Of a DNA stretch of 64,000 nt, positions 38,601 to 52,800 are shown piece after piece. Below the pieces are notes generated by a model, which did not search any database, was not told where the DNA came from, and worked only from the letters and a program-made list of their open reading frames with translations. Positions within the stretch are counted from its first letter, which is position 1. Each line of letters begins with the position of its first letter. Source of the stretch: Euonymus europaeus (taxonomy: Eukaryota > Streptophyta > Magnoliopsida > Celastrales > Celastraceae); NCBI GenBank assembly GCA_963580455.1, contig OY756967.1, positions 10,810,501 through 10,874,500 of the forward strand, written 5' to 3'. Position numbers and translations under genes: made by a program.

Positions 38601-39610
38601 ATCTTGGAACCTCATTTTCATAAAATTTAACATAGAAGAACAATAAAAATTGTACACCGAGCAACTTTGATTGTCCGAAGTTGCCCAACTCTCTCTATGG
38701 AGGAGCTTTTAACGGCTTTGTCGATTTGTCATAGAAAGTTGCTGTTTTGGCATCGAAATAATCTTGGAAACTTATACTCATAAAATTTGACATAGAAGAA
38801 CAATAAAACGTGTACACCGAGCATCTTTGATGTTCCGAAATGGGTCAACTCTCTCTATGAAGGAGCTTTTAACTGTTTTATCCATTTGTCATAGAAACTT
38901 GGGATTTTGGCATCGAAATAATCTAGGAAGTTATACTCATAAAATTTGACATAGAAGAACAATAAAAAGTGTCAACCGAGCAACTTTGATGTTTCGAAGT
39001 TGCTCAACTCTCTCTATGGAGGAGCTTTTGAAGGTTTTGTCCATTTGTCATAGAAAGTTGTTGTTTTGTCATCGAAATAATCTTGAAAGCTTATATTCAT
39101 AAAATTTGACATAGAAGAACAATAAAACCTGTACATCGAGCATCTTTGATGGTCCGAAATTGGTCAATTCTCTCTATGAAGGACCTTTTAACAGTTTTCT
39201 CCATTTGTCATAGAAACTTGGGATTTTGGCATCGAAATAATCTAGGAAGCTTATACTCGTGAAATTTGATATAGAAGAACAATAAAAAAGTGTACACCGA
39301 GCAACCTTGATTGTCCGAAGTTACTCAACTCTCTCTATGGAGGGAGGTTTTGAAGGTTTTGTCCATTTGTCATAGAAAAATGTTGTTTTGACATCGAAAT
39401 AATCTTGGAAGCTTATACTTATAAAATTTGACATAGAAGAACAATAAAACGTGTACACCGAGAAACTTTGATGTTCCGAAGTTGCTCAACTCTCTCTATG
39501 AAGGAGCTTTTGAATGTTTTGTCCATTTGTCATAGAAAGTTGGTCTTTTGCCATCGAAATAATCTTGGAAGCTTATACTCATAAAAGTTGACATAGGACA
39601 ACAATAAAAA
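35592..39610 (+). repeat. 4165-bp tandem duplication, copy 2
   Basis: It is nearly identical to 31427-35445. One private change is CTCTATCTATGG near 38052. A third copy of most of this block lies at 41.2-45.0 kb, offset 5433/5434. Confidence 0.9.
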
Positions 39611-40559
39611 GTGTACACCGAGCAACTTTGATGTTCCGAATTTGCTCAACTCTCTCTATGAAGGAGCTTTTGAATGTTTTGTCCATTTGTCATAGAAAGT
39701 TGGTCTTTTGCCATCGAAATAATCTTGGAAGCTTATACTCATAAAATTTGACATAGGAGAACAATAAAAAGTGTACACCGAGCAACTTTGATGTTCCGAA
39801 GTTGCTCAACTCTCTCTATGGAGGAGCTTTTGAATGTTTTGTCCATTTGTCATAGAAAGTTGGTCTTTTGCCATCAAAATAATCTCGGAAGCTTATATTT
39901 ATAAAATTTGACATAGATGAACATTAAAAAGTGTACACCGAGCAACTTTGATAGTCCGAAGTTGCTCAACTCTCTCAATGGAGGAGCTTTTAACGGTTTT
40001 GTCCATTTGTCATAGAAAGTTTGTGTTTTCGCATCGAAATAATCCTGGAAGCTCATACTCATAAAACTTGACATAGAAGAACAATAAAACGTGCACACCG
40101 AGCATCTTCGATAGTCCGAAAGTGCTCAACTCTCTCTATGGAGGAGCTTTTAACGGTTTTGTCCATTTGTCATAGAAAGTTGGTGTTTTTGCATCGAAAT
40201 AATCTTAGAAGCTTATTTTCGTAAAATTTAACATAGAAGAACAATAAAAATTGTACACCGAGCAACTTTGATTGTCCGAAGTTGCTCAACCCTCTCTATG
40301 GAGGAGCTTTTAACGGGTTTGTCGATTTGTCATAGAAAGTTGCTGTTTTGGCATCGAAATAATCTTGGAAGCTTATACTCATAAAATTTGACATAGATGA
40401 ACATTAAAAAGTGTACACCGAGCAACTTTGATAGTCCGAAGTTGCTCAACTCTCTCTATGGAGGAGCTTTTAACGGTTTTGTCCATTTGTCATAGAAAGT
40501 TTGTGTTTTCGCATCGAAATAATCCTGGAAGCTCATTCTCATAAAATTCGACATAGAAG

Positions 40560-41150
40560 AACAATAAAACGTGTACACCGAGCATCTTTGATGTTCCAAA
40601 ATGGGTCAACTCTCTCTATGAAGGAGCTTTTAACTGTTTTATCCATTTGTCATAGAAACTTGGGATTTTGGCATCGAAATAATCTAGGAAGCTTATACTC
40701 ATAAAGTTTGACATAGAAGAACAATAAAAAGTGTCAACCGAGCAACTTTGATGTTTCGAAGTTGCTCAACTCTCTCTATGGAGGAGCTTTTGAAGGTTTT
40801 GTCCATTTGTCATTGATTTGTCATCGAAATAATCTTGGAAGCTTATATTCATAAAATTTGACATAGAAGAACAATAAAACCTCTACACCGAGCATCTTTG
40901 ATGGTCCGAAATTGGTCAATTCTCTCTATGAAGGACCTTTTAACAGTTTTCTCCATTTATCATAGAAACTTGGGATTTTGGCATCGAAATAATCTAGGAA
41001 GCTTATACTCATGAAATTTGATATAGAAGAACAATAAAAAGTGTACACCGAGCAACCTTGATTGTCCGAAATTGCTCAACTCTCTCTATGGAGGGAGGTT
41101 TTGAAGGTTTTGTCCATTTGTCATAGAAAAATGTTGTTTTGGCATCGAAA
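40560..41150 (+). repeat. Patch matching 30.80-31.39 kb
   Basis: This roughly 0.6-kb stretch matches 30.80-31.39 kb at offset 9759. Shared rare markers are CCAAAATGGG (30837 and 40596), ATAAAGTTTGAC, the shortened TGTCATTGATTTGTC and AAACCTCTACACC. Confidence 0.82.
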
Positions 41151-44100
41151 TAATCTTGGAAGCTTATACTCATAAAATTTGACATAGAAGAACAATAAAA
41201 CGTGTACACCGAGAAACTTTGATGTTCCGAAGTTGCTCAACTCTCTCTATGAAGGAGCTTTTGAATGTTTTGTCCATTTGTCATAGAAAGTTGGTCTTTT
41301 GCCATCGAAATAATCTTGGAAGCTTATACTCATAAAATTTGACATAGGACAACAATAAAAAGTGTACACCGAGCAACTTTGATGTTCCGAATTTGCTCAA
41401 CTCTCTCTATGAAGGAGCTTTTGAATGTTTTGTCCATTTGTCATAGAAAGTTGGTCTTTTGCCATCGAATTAATCTTGAAAGCTTATACTCATAAAATTT
41501 GACATAGGAGAACTATAAAAAGTGTACACCGAGCAACTTTGATGTTCCGAAGTTGCTCAACTCTCTCTATGGAAGAGCTTTTGAATGTTTTGTCCATTTG
41601 TCATAGAAAGTTGGTCTTTTGCCATCAAAATAATCTTGGAAGCTTATACTTATAAAATTTGACATAGATGAACATTAAAAAGTGTACACCGAGCAACTTT
41701 GATAGTCCGAAGTTGCTCAACTCTCTCTTTGGAGGAGCTTTTAACGGTTTTGTCCATTTGTCATAGAAAGTTTGTGTGTTCGCATCGAAATAATCCTGGA
41801 AGCTCATACTCATAAAATTCGACAGAGAAGAACAATAAAACGTGCACACCGAGCATCTTCGATAGTCCGAAGTTGCTCAACTCTCTCTATGGAGGAGCTT
41901 TTAACGGTTTTGTCCATTTGTCATAGAAAGTTGGTGTTTTTGCATCGAAATAATCTTAGAAGCTCATTTTCGTAAAATTTAACATAGAAGAACAATAAAA
42001 ATTGTACACCGAGCAACTTTGATTGTCCAAAGTTGCTCAACTCTCTCTATGGAGAAGCTTTTAACGGGTTTGTCGATTTGTCATAGAAAGTTGCTGTTTT
42101 GGCATCGAAATAATCTTGGAAGCTTATACTCATAAAATTTGACATAGATGAACATTAAAAAGTGTACACCGAGCAACTTTGATAGTCCGAAAGTTGCTCA
42201 ACTCTCTCTATGGAGGAGCTTTTAACGGTTTTGTCCATTTGTCATAGAAAGTTTGTGTTTTCGCATCGAAATAATCCTGGAAGCTCATACTCATAAAATT
42301 CGACATAGAAGAAAAATAAAACATGCACACCGAGCATCTTTGATAGTCCGAAGTTGCTCAACTCTCTCTATGGAGGAGCTTTTAACGGTTTTGTCCATTT
42401 GTCATAGAAAGTTGATGTTTTTGCATCGAAATAATATTGGAAGCTTATACTCATAAAATTTGACATAGAAGAACAATAAAACGTGTACACCGAGCATCTT
42501 TGATGGTCCGAAATTGGTCAATTCTCTCTATGAAGGACCTTTTAACAGTTTTCTCCATTTGTCATAGAAACTTGGGATTTTGGCATCGAAATAATCTAGG
42601 AAGCTTATACTCATGAAATTTGATATAGAAGAACAATAAAAAGTGTATACCGAGCAACCTTGATTGTCCGAAGTTGCTTAACTCTCTCTATGGAGGGAGG
42701 TTTTGAAGGTTTTGTCTATTTGTGATAGAAACTTGGGATTTTGGCATCGAAATAATCTAGGAAGCTTATACTCATAAAATTTGACATAGAAGAACAATAA
42801 AAAGTGTCAACCGAGCAACTTTGATGTTCTGAAGTTGCTCAACTCTCTCTATAGAGGAGCTTTTGAAGGTTTTGTCCATTTGTCATAGAAAGTTGTTGTT
42901 TTGTCATCGAAATAATCTTAGAAGCTTATACTCATAAAATTTGACATAGAAGAACAATAAAACGTGTACACCGAGCATCTTTGATGGTCCGAAATTGGTC
43001 AACTCTCTGTATGAAGGGGCTTTTAACAGTATTCTCCATTTGTCATAGAAACTTGGGATTTTAGCATCGAAATAATCTTGGAAGCTTATACTCATGAAAT
43101 TTGATATAGAAGAACAACAAAAAGTGTACACCGAGCAACTTTGATTGTCCGAAGTTGCTCAACTCTCTCTATGGAGGAGCTTTTGAATGTTTTGTCCATT
43201 TGTCATAGAAAGTTGGTCTTTTGCCATCGAAATCATCTTGGAAGCATATACTCATAAAATTTGACATAGATGAACATTAAAAAGTGTACACCGAGCAACT
43301 TTGATAGTCCGAAGTTGCTCAACTCTCTCTATGGAGGAGCTTTTAACGGTTTTGTCCATTTGTCATAGAAAGTTTGTGTTTTCGCATCGAAATAGTCCTG
43401 GAAGCTCATACTCATAAAATTCGACATAGAAGAACAATAAAACGTGCACACCGAGCATCTTCGATAGTCCGAAGTTGCTCAACTCTCTCTATGGAGGAGC
43501 TTTTAACGGTTTTGTCCATTTGTCATAGAAAGTTGGTGTTTTTGCATCGAAATAATCTTAGAAGCTCATTTTCGTAAAATTTAACATAGAAGAACAATAA
43601 AAATTGTACACCGAGCAACTTTTATTGTCCGAAGTTGCTCAACTCTCTCTATGGAGGAGCTTTTAACGGGTTTGTCGATTTGTCATAGAAAGTTGCTGTT
43701 TTGGCATCGAAATAATCTTGGAAGCTTATACTCATAAAATTTGACATAGATGAACATTAAAAAGTGTACACCGAGCAACTTTGATAGTCCGAAGTTGCAC
43801 AACTCTCTCTATGGAGGAGCTTTTAACGGTTTTGTCCATTTGTCATAGAAAGTTTGTGTTTTCGCATCGAAATAATCCTGGAAGCTCATACTCATAAAAT
43901 TCGACATAGAAGAACAATAAAACATGCACACCGAGCATCTTTGATAGTACGAAGTTGCTCAACTCTCTCTATGGAGGAGCTTTTAACGGTTTTGTCCATT
44001 TGTCATAGAAAGTTGATGTTTTTGCATCGAAATAATCTTGGAACCTCTTTTTCATAAAATTTAACATAGAAGAACAATAAAAATTGTACACCGAGCAACT

Positions 44101-46130
44101 TTGATTGTCCGAAGTTGCCCAACTCTCTCTATGGAGGAGCTTTTAACGGCTTTGTCGATTTGTCATAGAAAGTTGCTGTTTTGGCATCGAAATAATCTTG
44201 GAAACTTATACTCATAAAATTTGACATAGAAGAACAATAAAACGTGTACACCGAGCATCTTTGATGTTCCGAAATGGGTCAACTCTCTCTATGAAGGAGC
44301 TTTTAACTGTTTTATCCATTTGTCATAGAAACTTGGGATTTTGGCATCGAAATAATCTAGGAAGTTATACTCATAAAATTTGACATAGAAGAACAATAAA
44401 AAGTGTCAACCGAGCAACTTTGATGTTTCGAAGTTGCTCAACTCTCTCTATGGAGGAGCTTTTGAAGGTTTTGTCCATTTGTCATAGAAAGTTGTTGTTT
44501 TGTCATCGAAATAATCTTGAAAGCTTATATTCATAAAATTTGACATAGAAGAACAATAAAACCTGTACATCGAGCATCTTTGATGGTCCGAAATTGGTCA
44601 ATTCTCTCTATGAAGGACCTTTTAACAGTTTTCTCCATTTGTCATAGAAACTTGGGATTTTGGCATCGAAATAATCTAGGAAGCTTATACTCGTGAAATT
44701 TGATATAGAAGAACAATAAAAAAGTGTACACCGAGCAACCTTGATTGTCCGAAGTTACTCAACTCTCTCTATGGAGGGAGGTTTTGAAGGTTTTGTCCAT
44801 TTGTCATAGAAAAATGTTGTTTTGACATCGAAATAATCTTGGAAGCTTATACTTATAAAATTTGACATAGAAGAACAATAAAACGTGTACACCGAGAAAC
44901 TTTGATGTTCCGAAGTTGCTCAACTCTCTCTATGAAGGAGCTTTTGAATGTTTTGTCCATTTGTCATAGAAAGTTGGTCTTTTGCCATCGAAATAATCTT
45001 GGAAGCTTATACTCATAAAAGTTGACATAGGACAACAATAAAAAGTGTACACCGAGCAACTTTGATGTTCCGAATTTGCTCAACTCTCTCTATGAAGGAG
45101 CTTTTGAATGTTTTGTCCATTTGTCATAGAAAGTTGGTCTTTTGCCATCGAAATAATCTTGGAAGCTTATACTCATAAAATTTGACATAGGAGAACAATA
45201 AAAAGTGTACACCGAGCAACTTTGATGTTCCGAAGTTGCTCAACTCTCTCTATGGAGGAGCTTTTGAATGTTTTGTCCATTTGTCATAGAAAGTTGGTCT
45301 TTTGCCATCAAAATAATCTCGGAAGCTTATATTTATAAAATTTGACATAGATGAACATTAAAAAGTGTACACCGAGCAACTTTGATAGTCCGAAGTTGCT
45401 CAACTCTCTCAATGGAGGAGCTTTTAACGGTTTTGTCCATTTGCCATAGAAAGTTTGTGTTTTCGCATCGAAATAATCCTGGAAGCTCATACTCATAAAA
45501 CTTGACATAGAAGAACAATAAAACGTGCACACCGAGCATCTTCGATAGTCCGAAAGTGCTCAACTCTCTCTATGGAGGAGCTTTTAACGGTTTTGTCCAT
45601 TTGTCATAGAAAGTTGGTGTTTTTGCATCGAAATAATCTTAGAAGCTTATTTTCGTAAAATTTAACATAGAAGAACAATAAAAATTGTACACCGAGCAAC
45701 TTTGATTGTCCGAAGTTGCTCAACCCTCTCTATGGAGGAGCTTTTAACGGGTTTGTCGATTTGTCATAGAAAGTTGCTGTTTTGGCATCGAAATAATCTT
45801 GGAAGCTTATACTCATAAAATTTGACATAGATGAACATTAAAAAGTGTACACCGAGCAACTTTGATAGTCCGAAGTTGCTCAACTCTCTCTATGGAGGAG
45901 CTTTTAACGGTTTTGTCCATTTGTCATAGAAAGTTTGTGTTTTCGCATCGAAATAATCCTGGAAGCTCATTCTCATAAAATTCGACATAGAAGAACAATA
46001 AAACGTGTACACCGAGCATCTTTGATGTTCCGAAATGGGTCAACTCTCTCTATGAAGGAGCTTTTAACTGTTTTATCCATTTGTCATAGAAACTTGGGAT
46101 TTTGGCATCGAAATAATCTAGGAAGCTTAT
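41060..46130 (+). repeat. 5433/5434-bp duplication of 35627-40700
   Basis: The offset is 5433 up to a one-base insertion (CCGAAAGTTGCTC near 42190) and 5434 after it. The match ends at about 40700/46130, where the two copies continue with different monomers. Confidence 0.9.
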
Positions 46131-49100
46131 ACTCATGAAATTTGATATAGAAGAACAATAAAAAGTGTATACCGAGCAACCTTGATTGTCCGAAGTTGCT
46201 CAACTCTCTCTATGGAGGGAGCTTTTGAAGGTTTTGTCCATTTATCATAGAAACTTGGGATTTTGGCATCGAAATAATCTATGAAGCTTATACTCATAAA
46301 ATTTGACATAGAAGAACAATAAAAAGTGTCAACCGAGCAACTTTAATGTTCTGAAGTTGCTCAACTCTCTCTATGGAGGAGCTTTTGAAGGTTTTGTCCA
46401 TTTGTCATAGAAAGTTGTTGTTTTGTCATCGAAATAATTTTAGAAGCTTATACTCATAAAATTTGACATAGAAGAACAATAAAACGTGTACACCGAGCAT
46501 CTTTGATGGTCCGAAATTGGTCAACTCTCTGTATGAAGGGGCTTTTAACAGTATTCTCCATTTGTCATAGAAACTTGGGATTTTAGCATCGAAATAATCT
46601 AGGAAGCTTATACTCATGAAATTTGATATAGAAGAACAATAAAAAGTGTACACTGAGCAACTTTGATTGTCCGAAGTTGCTCAACTCTTTCTATGGAGGA
46701 GCTTTTGAATGTTTTGTCCATTTGTCATAGAAAGTTGGTCTTTTGCCATCGAAATCATCTTGGAAGCATATACTCATAAAATTTGACATAGATGAACATT
46801 AAAAAGTGTACACCGAGGAACTTTGATAGTCCGAAGTTGCTCAACTCTCTCTATGGAGGACCTTTTGAATGTTTTTTTCATTTGTCATAGAAAGTTAGTC
46901 TTTTGCCATCGAAATAATCTTGGAAGCTTATACTCATAAAATTTGACATAGATGAACATTAAAAAGTGTACACCGAACAACTTTGATAGTCCGAAGTTGC
47001 TCAACTCTCTCTATGGAGGAGCTTTCAACGGTTTTGTCCATTTGTCGTAGAAAGTTTGTGTTTTCGCATCGAAATAATCCTGGAAGCTCATTCTCATAAA
47101 ATTCGACATAGAAGAACAATTAAACGTGCACACCGAGCATCTTCGATAGTCCGAAGTTGCTCAACTCTCTCTATGGAGGAGCTTTTAACGGTTTTGTCCA
47201 TTTGTCATAGAAAGTTGGTGTTTTTGCATCGAAATAATCTTAGAAGCTCATTTTCGTAAAATTTAATATAGAAGAACAATAAAAATTGTACACCGAGCAA
47301 CTTTGATTGTCCGAAGTTGCTCAACTCACTCTATGGAGGAGCTTTTAACGGGTTTGTCGATTTGTCATAGAAAGTTGCTGTTTTGGCATCGAAATAATCT
47401 TGGAAGCTTATACTCATAAAATTTGACATAGATGAACATTAAAAAGTGTACACCGAGCAACTTTGATAGTCCGAAGTTGCTCAACTCTCTCTATAGAGGA
47501 GCTTTTAACGGTTTTGTCCATTTGTCATAGAAAGTTTGTGTTTTCGCATCGAAATAATCCTGGAAGCTCATACTCATAAAATTCGACATAGAAGAACAAT
47601 AAAACATGCACACCGAGCATCTTTGATAGTCCGAAGTTGCTCAACTCTCTCTATGGAGGAGCTTTTAACGGTTTTGTCCATTTGTCATAGAAAGTTGATG
47701 TTTTTGCATCGAAATAATCTTGGAAGCTTATACTCATAAAATTTGACATAGAAGAACAATAAAACGTGTATACCGAGCATCTTTGATGGTCCGAAATTGG
47801 TCAACTCTCTGTATGAAGGGGCTTTTAACAGTTTTCTCCATTTGTCATAGAAACTTGGGATTTTAGCATCGAAATAATCTAGGAAGCTTATACTCATGAA
47901 ATTTGATATAGAAGAACAATAAAAAGTGTACACCGTGCACCTTTGATTGTTTGAAGTTGCTCAACTCTCTCTATGGAGGAGCTTTTGAATGTTTTGTCCA
48001 TTTGTCATAGAAAGTTGGTCTTTTGCCATCGAAATCATCTTGGAAGCATATACTCATAAAATTTGACATAGATGAACATTAAAAAGTGTACACCGAGGAA
48101 CTTTGATAGTCCGAAGTTGCTCAACTCTCTCTATTGGGGAGCTTTTGAATGTTTTGTCCATTTGTCATAGAAATTTGGTCTTTTGCCATCGGAATATTCT
48201 TGGAATCTTATACTCATAAAATTTGACATAGATGAACATTAAAAAGTATACACCGAGCAACATTGATAGTCCGAAGTTGCTCAACTCTCTCTATGGAAGA
48301 GCTTTTAACGGTTTTGTCCATTTGTCATAGAAAGTTAATGTTTTGCAATCGAAATAATCTTTGAAGCTTATACTCGTAAAATTTGACTTAGTAGAACAAT
48401 ATAAAGTGTACACCGAGCAACTTTGATTCTCCGAAGTTGCTCAACTCTCTCTATGGAGGAGCTTTTAACGGTTTTGTCCATTTGTCATAGAAAGTTGCTC
48501 TTGTGGCATCGAAATAATCTTAGAAGCTTATACTCATAAAATTTGACATAGAAGAACAATAAAACGTGCACACCGAGCATCTTTGATGGTCCGAAATTGG
48601 TCAATTCTCTCTATGAAGGAGCTTTTAACAGTTTTCTCCATTTGTCATACAAACTTGGGATTTTGGCATCGAAATAATCTAGGAAGCTAATAGTCATAAA
48701 ATTTGACATAGAAGAATAATAAAAGGTGTACACCGAGCAACATTGATGTTCTGAAGTTGCTCAACTCTCTCTATGGAGGGGCTTTTGAATGTTTTGTCCA
48801 TTTGTCATAGAAAGTTGGTCTTTTGCCATCGAAATAATCTTGGAAGTTTATACTCATAAAATTTGACATAGAAGAACATTAAAAAGTGTACACCGGGCAA
48901 CTTTGATAGTCCGAAGTTGCTCCAATCTCTCTATGAAGGAGTTTTTAACGGTTTTGTCCATTTGTTATAGAAAGTTCATGTTTTTTCATCAAAATAATCT
49001 AAGAAGCTTATACTCGTAAAATTTGACATAGAAGAACATTAAAAGGTGTATACCGAGCAGCTTTGATGGTCCGACGTTGCTCAACTCTCTCTATGGAGGA

Positions 49101-49845
49101 GCTTTTAACAGTTTAGTCCATTTGTCATAGAAAGTTGGTGTTTTTGCATCGAAATAATCTTGGAAGTTCATTTTCAGAAAATTTAACATAGAAGAACAAT
49201 AAAAAGTGTACACCGAGCAACTTTGATTTTCCGAAGTTGCTCAACTCTCTCTATGGAGGAGCTTTTAACGGTTTTGTCAATTTGTCATAGAAAGTTGTTG
49301 TTTTGGCATCGAAATAATCTTGGCAGCTTATACTCATAAAATTAGACATAGAAGAACAATAAAATGTGTACACCGAGCATCTTTGTTGGTCCGAAATCAG
49401 TCAACTCTCTCTGTGAAGGAAATTTTATCAGTTTTCTCAATTTGTCATAGAAACTTGGGATTTTTGCATCGAAATAATCTAGGAAGCTTATACTCATAAA
49501 ATTTGACATAGAAGAACAATAAAAAGTCTACACCGAGCAACTTTGATTGTCCGAAGTTGCTCAACTCTCTCTATGGAGGAGCTTTTAACGGTTTTGTCCA
49601 TTTGTCATAGAAAGTTGCTCTTTTGGCATCGAAATAATCTTGGAAGTTTATACTCATAAAATTTGACATAGAAGAACATTAAAAAGTTTACATCGGCCAA
49701 CTTTGATAGTCCGAAGTTGCTCAACTCTCTCTATGGAGGAGCTTTTCACGGTTTTGTCCATTTGTCATAGAAAGTTTGTGTTTTTTCATCGAAATAATCC
49801 ACAAAGATTATACTCGTAAAATTTGACATAGAAGAACATTAAACG
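45045..49845 (+). repeat. 4801-bp tandem duplication, copy 1
   Basis: Thirty monomers match 49846-54646 with a constant offset of 4801. By eye I found fewer than about ten single-base differences (for example 45392 G versus 50193 A, 45444 C versus 50245 T). No indel was seen. Confidence 0.92.
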
Positions 49846-52800
49846 GTGTACACCGAGCAACTTTGATGTTCCGAATTTGCTCAACTCTCTCTATGAAGGA
49901 GCTTTTGAATGTTTTGTCCATTTGTCATAGAAAGTTGGTCTTTTGCCATCGAAATAATCTTGGAAGCTTATACTCATAAAATTTGACATAGGAGAACAAT
50001 AAAAAGTGTACACCGAGCAACTTTGATGTTCCGAAGTTGCTCAACTCTCTCTATGGAGGAGCTTTTGAATGTTTTGTCCATTTGTCATAGAAAGTTGGTC
50101 TTTTGCCATCAAAATAATCTCGGAAGCTTATATTTATAAAATTTGACATAGATGAACATTAAAAAGTGTACACCGAGCAACTTTGATAGTCCAAAGTTGC
50201 TCAACTCTCTCAATGGAGGAGCTTTTAACGGTTTTGTCCATTTGTCATAGAAAGTTTGTGTTTTCGCATCGAAATAATCCTGGAAGCTCATACTCATAAA
50301 ACTTGACATAGAAGAACAATAAAACGTGCACACCGAGCATCTTCGATAGTCCGAAAGTGCTCAACTCTCTCTATGGAGGAGCTTTTAACGGTTTTGTCCA
50401 TTTGTCATAGAAAGTTGGTGTTTTTGCATCGAAATAATCTTAGAAGCTTATTTTCGTAAAATTTAACATAGAAGAACAATAAAAATTGTACACCGAGCAA
50501 CTTTGATTGTCCGAAGTTGCTCAACCCTCTCTATGGAGGAGCTTTTAACGGGTTTGTCGATTTGTCATAGAAAGTTGCTGTTTTGGCATCGAAATAATCT
50601 TGGAAGCTTATACTCATAAAATTTGACATAGATGAACATTAAAAAGTGTACACCGAGCAACTTTGATAGTCCGAAGTTGCTCAACTCTCTCTATGGAGGA
50701 GCTTTTAACGGTTTTGTCCATTTGTCATAGAAAGTTTGTGTTTTCGCATCGAAATAATCCTGGAAGCTCATTCTCATAAAATTCGACATAGAAGAACAAT
50801 AAAACGTGTACACCGAGCATCTTTGATGTTCCGAAATGGGTCAACTCTCTCTATGAAGGAGCTTTTAACTGTTTTATCCATTTGTCATAGAAACTTGGGA
50901 TTTTGGCATCGAAATAATCTAGGAAGCTTATACTCATGAAATTTGATATAGAAGAACAATAAAAAGTGTATACCGAGCAACCTTGATTGTCCGAAGTTGC
51001 TCAACTCTCTCTATGGAGGGAGCTTTTGAAGGTTTTGTCCATTTATCATAGAAACTTGGGATTTTGGCATCGAAATAATCTAGGAAGCTTATACTCATAA
51101 AATTTGACATAGAAGAACAATAAAAAGTGTCAACCGAGCAACTTTAATGTTCTGAAGTTGCTCAACTCTCTCTATGGAGGAGCTTTTGAAGGTTTTGTCC
51201 ATTTGTCATAGAAAGTTGTTGTTTTGTCATCGAAATAATTTTAGAAGCTTATACTCATAAAATTTGACATAGAAGAACAATAAAACGTGTACACCGAGCA
51301 TCTTTGATGGTCCGAAATTGGTCAACTCTCTGTATGAAGGGGCTTTTAACAGTATTCTCCATTTGTCATAGAAACTTGGGATTTTAGCATCGAAATAATC
51401 TAGGAAGCTTATACTCATGAAATTTGATATAGAAGAACAATAAAAAGTGTACACTGAGCAACTTTGATTGTCCGAAGTTGCTCAACTCTTTCTATGGAGG
51501 AGCTTTTGAATGTTTTGTCCATTTGTCATAGAAAGTTGGTCTTTTGCCATCGAAATCATCTTGGAAGCATATACTCATAAAATTTGACATAGATGAACAT
51601 TAAAAAGTGTACACCGAGGAACTTTGATAGTCCGAAGTTGCTCAACTCTCTCTATGGAGGACCTTTTGAATGTTTTTTTCATTTGTCATAGAAAGTTAGT
51701 CTTTTGCCATCGAAATAATCTTGGAAGCTTATACTCATAAAATTTGACATAGATGAACATTAAAAAGTGTACACCGAACAACTTTGATAGTCCGAAGTTG
51801 CTCAACTCTCTCTATGGAGGAGCTTTCAACGGTTTTGTCCATTTGTCGTAGAAAGTTTGTGTTTTCGCATCGAAATAATCCTGGAAGCTCATTCTCATAA
51901 AATTCGACATAGAAGAACAATTAAACGTGCACACCGAGCATCTTCGATAGTCCGAAGTTGCTCAACTCTCTCTATGGAGGAGCTTTTAACGGTTTTGTCC
52001 ATTTGTCATAGAAAGTTGGTGTTTTTGCATCGAAATAATCTTAGAAGCTCATTTTCGTAAAATTTAATATAGAAGAACAATAAAAATTGTACACCGAGCA
52101 ACTTTGATTGTCCGAAGTTGCTCAACTCACTCTATGGAGGAGCTTTTAACGGGTTTGTCGATTTGTCATAGAAAGTTGCTGTTTTGGCATCGAAATAATC
52201 TTGGAAGCTTATACTCATAAAATTTGACATAGATGAACATTAAAAAGTGTACACCGAGCAACTTTGATAGTCCGAAGTTGCTCAACTCTCTCTATAGAGG
52301 AGCTTTTAACGGTTTTGTCCATTTGTCATAGAAAGTTTGTGTTTTCGCATCGAAATAATCCTGGAAGCTCATACTCATAAAATTCGACATAGAAGAACAA
52401 TAAAACATGCACACCGAGCATCTTTGATAGTCCGAAGTTGCTCAACTCTCTCTATGGAGGAGCTTTTAACGGTTTTGTCCATTTGTCATAGAAAGTTGAT
52501 GTTTTTGCATCGAAATAATCTTGGAAGCTTATACTCATAAAATTTGACATAGAAGAACAATAAAACGTGTATACCGAGCATCTTTGATGGTCCGAAATTG
52601 GTCAACTCTCTGTATGAAGGGGCTTTTAACAGTTTTCTCCATTTGTCATAGAAACTTGGGATTTTAGCATCGAAATAATCTAGGAAGCTTATACTCATGA
52701 AATTTGATATAGAAGAACAATAAAAAGTGTACACCGTGCACCTTTGATTGTTTGAAGTTGCTCAACTCTCTCTATGGAGGAGCTTTTGAATGTTTTGTCC

